A stretch of 5,533 nucleotides of DNA, from positions 1 to 5,533 of the forward strand of contig JAGQWV010000492.1 of the NCBI GenBank assembly GCA_020437045.1. Direction: 5' to 3'. The first letter of the stretch is position 1, and the number at the start of each line of letters is the position of its first letter. Of this stretch, positions 1 to 5,533 are shown piece by piece. The notes below the pieces were generated by a model, which saw only the letters and a program-made list of their open reading frames with translations, was not told the origin of the DNA and did not search any database. The DNA is from Saprospiraceae bacterium. GTDB lineage: Bacteria; Bacteroidota; Bacteroidia; Chitinophagales; Saprospiraceae. The position numbers were made by a program, and so were the translations under genes.

Positions 1-1221
1 GGTATCTTCACCGGCGAAACAAAGGTCATGCTTGTCAGCATGAACTTCATCGGTGATGAATTGATCCACCCGGTTCCATCTTCTGGTGCTGCCACGATAA
101 CGCCAAAGCCTGACCCCCAGTAGGTAGAGTTCATTTTCATCTTTCGGATTCACTCTTACTTTGCCAAAGTACCAGCCAAATCCCAGAAAAGGCTCAGTAC
201 CCAGACCACTACTGGAGCTGATGGGTATCGTAGACCAACTTTCACCGGCATCATCTGAAGTATAAATTTGCTCCAACTCATAATCCAGACCAACATATAC
301 CGCATATAACCGGTCTGGATTTGTGGTGGCCAAATCGATTCCGATGCGAGAGTGCTTCTGATTGGGAAGCCCTCCTTCCAGTAGAGTCCAGTTTTGACCA
401 CCATCTATCGACTTGTATATTCGAGCGCCCTCACCCTCAGTTATAGACTCCTCATAGTTTCTGATGCGGTCCCACCCTGCAGCATAAATTATATTGCCAT
501 CCTGAGGATGGAGTGCTATATCAATAATACCTGTACCATCACCAAGAAAAAGGACTTTAGTCCAGGTTAACCCACCGTCAAAAGATTTGTAGAGGCCACG
601 GTTAGCATCCCGGTAATAAGGTATCCCCATACTTGCCGCAAATAGTACCTGGGGATTCGAAGGGTCAATAGCCAGTTCAGCGATGATTCCTGCTTCTTTC
701 AATCCGAGATAGTTCCAGGTATCACCTCCATCGACAGACTTATAGATACCGTTTCCAGAGAATGGTATTCCGGAAATATTAGGATCACCGGTCCCGGCAT
801 AAACAACCTCTGGATTAGTGGAATCAAATACAATATCTCCAATCGCCATCACCGGAAAATTGTCAAAAACCGGTTTCCAGGATTGCCCACCATTCTCCGT
901 CTTATAGATACCTCCTGCGGAATATCCGATGAGAATATTTTGATGGTTGGATGGATCAACAGCAATGGTATTGATCCGGGCTCCGAGATTACCGGGACCT
1001 TGGGTTTCCCAAAGGCCGGCGTTACGGGCATGATGATGTTTTTCCCGAATTGCTGTTTGTGCCAATTCATTTTGCCATCCTTCAATATCAAATTTTTGAT
1101 ATGGGTATGCTCGTTGCCAATACAGGTGGTCCGTAGGTTGATATTTATCAAATTCTTCGTATCTGCCACGATGGCAGGACAGGGCAAGCAAAAGAAGTGC
1201 TGGTCCGAAAAATCGTATCAT
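1..1221 (-). CDS. Asp-box (BNR/sortilin-like) repeat surface lipoprotein, 3' end outside window
   Basis: The frame is open for 407 codons from the ATG at 1221 to the window edge. The N-terminus, MIRFFGPALLLLALSC, reads as a lipoprotein signal peptide with the lipidated Cys at residue 16. After a linker rich in Tyr, Trp and charged residues comes WETQGPGNLGARI (71-83), a typical lead-in to this beta-propeller family. Five Asp-boxes (S/T-x-D-x-G-x-x-W type) follow, ending at Trp115, 169, 220, 278 and 329, each on a propeller blade hairpin; the first has Asn110 in place of Asp. HADKHDL (394-400) resembles a conserved HxDxH-like stretch of bacterial sortilin-type proteins. Such proteins are usually exported or surface-exposed; many are called sialidase or glycosyl hydrolase, but Asp-boxes do not prove enzyme activity and no catalytic site can be assigned. 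Relatives often end in a type IX secretion sorting domain, which cannot be seen here. An in-frame ATG at 1266 would add 15 residues; 1221 is preferred because it gives a compact signal peptide. The gene is divergent from priA. Confidence 0.87.
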   Translation of the reverse strand, partial: MIRFFGPALLLLALSCHRGRYEEFDKYQPTDHLYWQRAYPYQKFDIEGWQNELAQTAIREKHHHARNAGLWETQGPGNLGARINTIAVDPSNHQNILIGYSAGGIYKTENGGQSWKPVFDNFPVMAIGDIVFDSTNPEVVYAGTGDPNISGIPFSGNGIYKSVDGGDTWNYLGLKEAGIIAELAIDPSNPQVLFAASMGIPYYRDANRGLYKSFDGGLTWTKVLFLGDGTGIIDIALHPQDGNIIYAAGWDRIRNYEESITEGEGARIYKSIDGGQNWTLLEGGLPNQKHSRIGIDLATTNPDRLYAVYVGLDYELEQIYTSDDAGESWSTIPISSSSGLGTEPFLGFGWYFGKVRVNPKDENELYLLGVRLWRYRGSTRRWNRVDQFITDEVHADKHDLCFAGEDT

Positions 1222-1330
1222 TGTGTTTTTAAACAACGTATTAAATATAAGGTTGTTATTTTGCATTGTCGGCCGAATGAGCCATTCTTAACAGTTTATT
1301 GATTACACTTTCTGATGTTAGTTTTTGCCC
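1222..1330. other. Divergent intergenic region between the lipoprotein gene and priA
   Basis: This 109-base gap must hold the promoters of both divergent genes unless they lie inside the neighbouring coding regions. It is AT-rich next to the lipoprotein start. On the minus strand, TATATTTA (1249 down to 1242) matches the Bacteroidota -7 consensus TAnnTTTG at all but the last base and lies 20 bases before the ATG at 1221, but no TTG-type -33 element sits at the right distance. If the alternative lipoprotein start at 1266 is used, this element falls inside the gene. Neither gene has a Shine-Dalgarno sequence at working distance. Confidence 0.6.
1299..1327 (+). promoter_or_regulatory. Possible priA promoter of Bacteroidota type
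   Basis: TTG at 1299-1301 is followed after 17 bases by TAGTTTTTG at 1319-1327. This resembles the Bacteroidota sigma-factor pattern TTG-N17 to 23-TAnnTTTG, but with three bases instead of two between TA and TTTG. Transcription would begin at about the ATG at 1331, giving a leaderless or nearly leaderless message. The match is imperfect and T-rich sequence is common in this gap, so the call is weak. Confidence 0.25.
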
Positions 1331-3760
1331 ATGCCCGCACTTTACGTTGACGTAATCATTCCCCTTGCCGTTAAAGACACGTTTACCTATCTCGTACCAG
1401 CTCATCTGGAAAAAGTAGTTCAGTTTGGAGTACGCGTAGAAGTGCCCTTCGGTAAAAAAAAGCTCTATGCAGCTTTGGTAGTTTGCGTGCATGACCAAAA
1501 ACCGGAATACCCTATCCGGCGAGTTCTCTCTATTATCGATGATCATCCTGTCATATCCGAATTGCAACTAAGGCTATGGAAATGGATGTCAAGCTATTAT
1601 TTGTGTGACCTGGGGGAGGTAATGTATGCAGGCATGCCGGCACGCCTGAAATTACAAAGCGAAACGAGGATCAAACCAGGACAAAAGTTGGATGACCGTA
1701 TTTTTGATTTGAATGATCAAGAATATATGATCGCCGAAGCAGTTTCTATCCAGAAGGAAATAACCATTGATCAGATCCGTCAGATTCTTGAAATAAAAAC
1801 GGTATATCCAATCGTAAAGAAACTACTTGAATTGGATGTCATTGAGGTTTATGAAGAATTAGGTGAAGATTTTAAACCCAAAAAAGTAACTGCCATCCGG
1901 CTTGCCAAGGCTTTTCAGAATCCTAAAAATCAGTCAGAATTATTTGAGAAAACTAAAAATTCTGATCATCAAACCAAAGTATTGCTTGCCATCCTGCAGC
2001 AACAACGGGAAAAGAAGACCATCACTCAAGCAGATGTCATTAAGATGACCGAGGTAAACCACGGTGTCATTGCGGCAATGGAAAAAAAGGGTCTGATTGA
2101 ACGATACGACGAAACGATCAGCAGATTGCCTGATTTTGATGAAGGTCTTAATGATGCGCAGGCTCTCAGTGCCAATCAGAAGACTATTCTACAAGAAATA
2201 GAAGGTTTCGAGGACAACCAGAAGCCCATTTTATTACATGGTGTTACGGGTAGTGGTAAAACCCGAATCTACATCGAACTGATCTTAAAAGTTCTGGCTC
2301 GAGGTCAACAAGTGCTATATCTATTGCCTGAAATAGCATTGACTACGCAAATTGTCCAAAGGCTGCGTACCGTTTTGGGTGAGCATATGCTGGTATATCA
2401 TTCGAGAATCAATGAAAATGCACGAGTTGAAGTGTGGAAGGATGTCCTGGGATTTCCCAAAGTCGTCCTGGCAGCGAGATCGGGAATATTCCTACCTTTT
2501 TCTGATCTAGGCCTGGTGGTGGTCGATGAAGAGCATGATCCCAGTTACAAACAAGAAGAACCCAATCCCCGCTATCAAGGTCGGGACGCGGCTATTTTCC
2601 TGGCTCAGTTACATAAAGCCATGATCGTATTGGGTAGTGCAACACCGTCTATGGAGTCCTACTACAATGCAGTGCAGGGAAAATACAATCTGCTCACCAT
2701 GACCGAAAGATTCGGAAACCTGCAAATGCCAGAGATCGCCATGATCGATCTCAAAAAAGGATCTAAATCCAGCCATCTCTCCCCGGATCTGATTGACGAG
2801 ATCAAAGCCATGAAGGCCGATGGCTTTCAGACGATACTCTTTCAAAATCGACGGGGCTTTGCTCCTATCCTGATGTGTTCGGAATGTGGCTGGACAACCC
2901 TCTGCAAGAACTGCGACACCAGCCTGACTTACCATCAGTATTCCAATCAAATGCGATGTCACCTTTGTGGCTATCATGAAAAGCCGGCCATGGTATGTCC
3001 CCTTTGCGGAAATCATGAACTCACTCTAAAGGGCTTTGGAACAGAGATGATCGAAGATGAAGTCAAGATCCTGCTCCCGGAATTAAAAACAGCCCGGTTA
3101 GATCTGGACTCTGCTCGGGGAAAGAATCAACTGGAGAAAATTATCTATAGGTTTGAAAGTGGCGAAATCGATGTATTGATCGGTACACAGATGATTAGCA
3201 AAGGATTAGACTTTGATCGAGTAGGTCTGGTCGGCATCATCAGTGCAGACCATTTGCTCCACTTCCCTGATTTTAGAGCTGCCGAGCGCGCATTTCAATT
3301 AATGACCCAGGTAGCTGGGAGGTCAGGACGAAAATATCGCCGGGGAAGAGTATTAATTCAGGCCTATCATACATCCCACCCAGTTATGGCAGATGTCATC
3401 TCCGGCGACTACGATCGGTTTTATCGGAGGGAGATAAAAGAACGTAAGGATTTTGGATTTCCGCCATTTAGCAGAATGATTATCATTACGACAAAACATA
3501 CCGAAGCTTCCAAGGCAAATATGGCTGCCGAAACGATCAGTCGCTATTTAAAACAGCGTTTGGGTGACCGCGTAAGCGATGCTATTATTCCATCCATAAG
3601 CCGGATTCGCAACAGATACCTGGGTTTAGTGGTTATGAAGTTGGAGAAAAAATCTGGTTTGATCCAAAAAACTAAAACCTGGATTTCCGAGTCCATTCTT
3701 TTAATCCAAAAACAGAAAGGATTCTCTACTCTCCGGGTGAGTGTAAATGTTGATCCTTAG
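1331..3760 (+). CDS. priA: Primosomal protein N' (PriA), replication-restart 3'-5' DNA helicase
   Basis: PriA binds stalled or collapsed forks and D-loops in the cytoplasm and directs reloading of the replicative helicase. The 809-aa protein is complete. The N-terminal 3'-DNA-binding domain spans about 1-110. Two winged-helix-like stretches follow (about 127-176 and 212-262). The helicase core has Walker A GVTGSGKT (304-311), DEEH (399-402), GSATP (435-439), GTQMISKGLDF (618-628) and QVAGRSGR (660-667). A zinc module inserted between the helicase lobes has all eight cysteines: 516, 519, 525, 528, 543, 546, 556 and 559. The C-terminal domain begins near 695 with the ERKDFGFPPFSR segment (704-715). 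The protein is longer than E. coli PriA (732 aa), mainly before the helicase core, and close to the 800-odd residues common in Bacteroidota and Firmicutes. An in-frame TAG at 1319-1321 limits the start to TTG 1325 or ATG 1331; ATG is chosen. No frameshift or motif loss is visible. Confidence 0.98.
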   Translation: MPALYVDVIIPLAVKDTFTYLVPAHLEKVVQFGVRVEVPFGKKKLYAALVVCVHDQKPEYPIRRVLSIIDDHPVISELQLRLWKWMSSYYLCDLGEVMYAGMPARLKLQSETRIKPGQKLDDRIFDLNDQEYMIAEAVSIQKEITIDQIRQILEIKTVYPIVKKLLELDVIEVYEELGEDFKPKKVTAIRLAKAFQNPKNQSELFEKTKNSDHQTKVLLAILQQQREKKTITQADVIKMTEVNHGVIAAMEKKGLIERYDETISRLPDFDEGLNDAQALSANQKTILQEIEGFEDNQKPILLHGVTGSGKTRIYIELILKVLARGQQVLYLLPEIALTTQIVQRLRTVLGEHMLVYHSRINENARVEVWKDVLGFPKVVLAARSGIFLPFSDLGLVVVDEEHDPSYKQEEPNPRYQGRDAAIFLAQLHKAMIVLGSATPSMESYYNAVQGKYNLLTMTERFGNLQMPEIAMIDLKKGSKSSHLSPDLIDEIKAMKADGFQTILFQNRRGFAPILMCSECGWTTLCKNCDTSLTYHQYSNQMRCHLCGYHEKPAMVCPLCGNHELTLKGFGTEMIEDEVKILLPELKTARLDLDSARGKNQLEKIIYRFESGEIDVLIGTQMISKGLDFDRVGLVGIISADHLLHFPDFRAAERAFQLMTQVAGRSGRKYRRGRVLIQAYHTSHPVMADVISGDYDRFYRREIKERKDFGFPPFSRMIIITTKHTEASKANMAAETISRYLKQRLGDRVSDAIIPSISRIRNRYLGLVVMKLEKKSGLIQKTKTWISESILLIQKQKGFSTLRVSVNVDP

Positions 3761-3784
3761 AGAGATTTTTTACTTCTTGCTTCA

Positions 3785-3829
3785 GAGGTCAAAAGGAGAT
3801 AGAAACCAAAAATTACTTTTGACAACCTC
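3785..3829. repeat. Imperfect inverted repeat, possible hairpin or operator
   Basis: GAGGTCAAAAG (3785-3795) pairs with CTTTTGACAACCTC (3816-3829). All eleven bases of the left arm have a partner; the right arm carries two extra bases (AA, 3824-3825) that would bulge out. The loop is 20 bases. The stem begins 25 bases after the priA stop, so it could protect or end the priA transcript, although no T-run follows it on either strand. It could equally be a two-arm protein-binding site upstream of the exporter gene. Confidence 0.5.
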
Positions 3830-3863
3830 AAAAGGCGAAATCAAAAGTCTTTCTGATTAAAGT

Positions 3864-3871
3864 TATATTTG
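3864..3871 (+). promoter_or_regulatory. TATATTTG: exact match to the Bacteroidota -7 promoter consensus
   Basis: TATATTTG fits TAnnTTTG at every fixed position and lies seven bases before the exporter ATG at 3879. Transcription from it would begin at or within a base or two of the start codon, giving a leaderless or nearly leaderless mRNA. No TTG or TTTG is seen 17-23 bases upstream, which weakens the call; the nearest upstream TTTTG (3817-3821) is about 42 bases away. The same bases contain the in-frame TGA (3870-3872) that fixes the exporter start. Confidence 0.42.
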
Positions 3872-3878
3872 ACACCTT

Positions 3879-5533
3879 ATGAAAGAACTCCGGTATTTAA
3901 ACAAGTACCTCATTAGGTATAAAGGTCATCTTATTGCCGGCTTTGTGTTTGTGGCACTGTCTAACTACTTTCGGGTTCTGCAACCGCAGGCCATTCGGCA
4001 AGCCTTGGATCTGGTCTACGAAAACATAAAAATTTATCGTCTCTTTAATGGATTTGAAGCACAGGAATATATGTTTTCAGAGATTGGAAGATCACTCCTG
4101 TATTTTGCCATTCTAGTGCTTATCCTCGCCTTGATTATGGGTATTTTCATGTACTACATGAGACAGACGATTATCGTGATGTCGCGTCTGATTGAATATG
4201 ATTTGAGAAAAGAAGTGTTTGTTCATTACGAAGCGCTTCACTTAGGTTTTTTCCGAAAGCATATGACCGGTGATCTGATGGCCAGGATCACAGAGGATGT
4301 CAACAAAGTCCGAATGTATCTGGGACCTGCTATTCTTTATGGAATAAATCTATTCACTTTGTTTGTAATGGTCATATATGCCATGTTTGCCGTAAATGCC
4401 GAACTATCCTGGTATTGTCTGATGCCCCTGCCACTGCTGTCACTATCGATATATTTTGTTAGCTCAGTGATCCATAAGAAGAGTACGATCATCCAGCAAC
4501 AGTTAGCTAAACTCAATAGCATTGCCCAGGAAGTTTTTAATGGCATCCGGGTTATAAAATCGTATACTCAAGAGAATGCTATGGATGGATACTTCGGAGA
4601 ACAGTGTGAGGATTATAAGGTCAAATCGTTGAAATTGGCCAAGATCAATGCTCTTTTCTTTCCCTTAATGCTACTAATCATCGGAGCCAGTACCATTATC
4701 ACTATCTATTTCGGTGGTGTGCAGGTATATAAAGGGAATATCACTCCCGGCAATATTGCTGAATTTGTCATCTATGTCAATATGCTCACCTGGCCCGTTA
4801 CATCCATCGGTTGGATTGCATCTATCATTCAACAAGCCGAGGCTTCGCAAAAACGAATCAATGAATTCCTAAAGGAACAGCCAGAGATTATATCAACAAC
4901 AAATGAAAAGACACCCATTCGTGGTGAGATTGAATTCAGAAATGTGAGTTTCACCTACCCGGACACAGGTATTCAGGCGCTAAAAAATTGTTCTTTCAAG
5001 TTGAATGTCGGTGACAAAATGGCCATTATCGGCAGGACAGGATCCGGCAAAACTACCATCGCAGATCTACTATTGCGCATGTATGATCCTACAGAGGGAG
5101 TCATCCTTCTGGATGGTAGAGATATCAGAGACTACAATCTGGAGTATCTTCGGCAGCGCATCGGATATGTCCCTCAGGATGTATTTCTCTTTTCTGATAC
5201 GGTAGAAAACAATATCACTTTTGGACTGGATCTACTACCGGAAGATGGTCGTGACGCAACCTACTATGCTCGTAAAGCTGCGGTCTACGATGACATTATG
5301 GATCTTCCGGAAGGGTTTCAGACCCGGGTTGGGGAGAGAGGCGTTACCCTTTCGGGTGGACAAAAACAAAGGGTTTCGATGGCCAGGGCCTTTATGAAAG
5401 AACCGGATATTTATATTCTGGATGATTGTCTCAGCGCCGTAGACACCAGTACTGAAAACCAGATATTGGGGTATTTCAATGAGATGTTGAGCGATCACAC
5501 CACGCTGGTCATCACCCATCGTATTTATGCCCT
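3879..5533 (+). CDS. ABC exporter half-transporter (membrane + ATPase fusion), 3' end outside window
   Basis: This is a type IV (ABCB/MdlA-like) exporter subunit of the inner membrane, expected to use ATP to move lipids, drugs or peptides outward; the substrate cannot be read from sequence. The visible 551 residues are most of a usual 580-600. The membrane domain (about 1-325) has six likely helices: near 14-34, 72-97, 147-170, 173-198, 255-280 and 290-316, with an unusually long loop between the first two. The ATPase domain shows A-loop Tyr360, Walker A GRTGSGKT (385-392), Q-loop Gln433, X-loop TRVGERG (482-488), signature LSGGQKQR (491-498), Walker B IYILD ending at Asp515, D-loop SAVD (519-522) and H-loop His547. 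The residue after Walker B is Asp516, not the catalytic Glu, as in the degenerate-site partner of heterodimeric exporters (TM287/288, BmrCD, MdlAB types). A partner gene is therefore expected nearby, but is not in the window. An in-frame TGA three codons upstream supports ATG 3879. Confidence 0.95.
   Translation, partial: MKELRYLNKYLIRYKGHLIAGFVFVALSNYFRVLQPQAIRQALDLVYENIKIYRLFNGFEAQEYMFSEIGRSLLYFAILVLILALIMGIFMYYMRQTIIVMSRLIEYDLRKEVFVHYEALHLGFFRKHMTGDLMARITEDVNKVRMYLGPAILYGINLFTLFVMVIYAMFAVNAELSWYCLMPLPLLSLSIYFVSSVIHKKSTIIQQQLAKLNSIAQEVFNGIRVIKSYTQENAMDGYFGEQCEDYKVKSLKLAKINALFFPLMLLIIGASTIITIYFGGVQVYKGNITPGNIAEFVIYVNMLTWPVTSIGWIASIIQQAEASQKRINEFLKEQPEIISTTNEKTPIRGEIEFRNVSFTYPDTGIQALKNCSFKLNVGDKMAIIGRTGSGKTTIADLLLRMYDPTEGVILLDGRDIRDYNLEYLRQRIGYVPQDVFLFSDTVENNITFGLDLLPEDGRDATYYARKAAVYDDIMDLPEGFQTRVGERGVTLSGGQKQRVSMARAFMKEPDIYILDDCLSAVDTSTENQILGYFNEMLSDHTTLVITHRIYA

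Larger units (their letters stand above)
3761..3878. other. Intergenic region between priA and the ABC exporter gene
   Basis: This 118-base gap holds no supportable gene. It contains three TCAAAAG heptamers and one inverted copy, an imperfect inverted repeat (3785-3829) and an exact TAnnTTTG element just before the exporter start. A T-run directly after the priA stop (TTTTTT, 3767-3772) has no convincing G+C hairpin before it, so a classical intrinsic terminator cannot be claimed. AAAAGGAGAT (3791-3800) looks like a ribosome binding site, but it lies about 80 bases before the exporter ATG and no ATG, GTG or TTG follows at working distance. Confidence 0.7.

Noticed and set aside
849..1187. 112-codon minus-strand reading frame inside the lipoprotein gene
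   Set aside because: It is in a different frame from the Asp-box protein, which is continuous through the same bases with recurring SxDxGxxW motifs. No frameshift is needed to explain the region.
883..1302. 139-codon plus-strand reading frame opposite the lipoprotein gene
   Set aside because: It lies antisense to the clear Asp-box coding frame and its translation shows no family motifs; it is a shadow of that gene.
1325..1333. TTG at 1325 as the priA start
   Set aside because: It adds only Met-Pro before the ATG at 1331. ATG is the usual start and the domain begins directly at MPALYVDV, so TTG is less likely, although not excluded.
2609..3016. 135-codon minus-strand reading frame inside priA
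   Set aside because: It is antisense to the helicase and zinc-binding parts of PriA, which are fully intact; no recognisable protein features.
3758..3775. Intrinsic terminator at the T-run just after the priA stop
   Set aside because: There is no stable G+C-rich hairpin directly before the T-run; only a weak TCTCT/AGAGA pairing with a long loop can be drawn.
3791..3856. Shine-Dalgarno-like AAAAGGAGAT followed by a short frame from ATT at 3812
   Set aside because: The frame has 14 codons and a rare start codon, and ends at a TGA at 3854-3856. Bacteroidota starts rarely depend on Shine-Dalgarno pairing. Nothing supports a real peptide.
1..5533. Undescribed multi-gene system such as a defence island, biosynthetic cluster or mobile element
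   Set aside because: The three genes belong to well-known families with unrelated roles. There are no transposase or integrase genes, terminal repeats, CRISPR repeats or tRNA-like sequences, and no visible shift in base composition inside the window.

Overview
The window carries three protein-coding genes and two short intergenic gaps, with no RNA genes, mobile elements or CRISPR array that I can see. It looks like ordinary chromosome of a Bacteroidota member, perhaps of the Saprospiria or Cytophagia type. The basis is an Asp-box lipoprotein of a type common in that phylum, a long PriA, no Shine-Dalgarno sequences at the right distance from the starts, and a perfect TAnnTTTG promoter-like element before one gene. 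The lineage is inferred from these style features, not from a marker-gene comparison.

Layout: 1-1221, minus strand, is the first 407 codons of a secreted lipoprotein with five Asp-box (BNR/sortilin-like) repeats; its 3' end lies beyond base 1. 1222-1330 is a 109-base divergent gap. 1331-3760, plus strand, is a complete priA (809 aa), the replication-restart helicase, with all helicase motifs and all eight zinc-binding cysteines intact. 3761-3878 is a 118-base gap with repeated TCAAAAG heptamers, an inverted repeat and a TATATTTG element. From 3879, plus strand, runs the first 551 codons of an ABC exporter half-transporter with fused membrane and ATPase domains; only the extreme C-terminus is missing.

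The three genes have no evident shared pathway: a cell-surface protein, a DNA replication enzyme and a membrane exporter. priA and the exporter face the same way, but the gap and the promoter-like element suggest the exporter can be transcribed on its own. The most informative points are the exporter's Walker B (ILDD, with Asp where the catalytic Glu normally sits), which predicts a heterodimer with a second half-transporter outside the window; the repeat cluster before it; and start codons so close to promoter-like elements that leaderless transcripts are possible. I found no convincing undescribed multi-gene system here.
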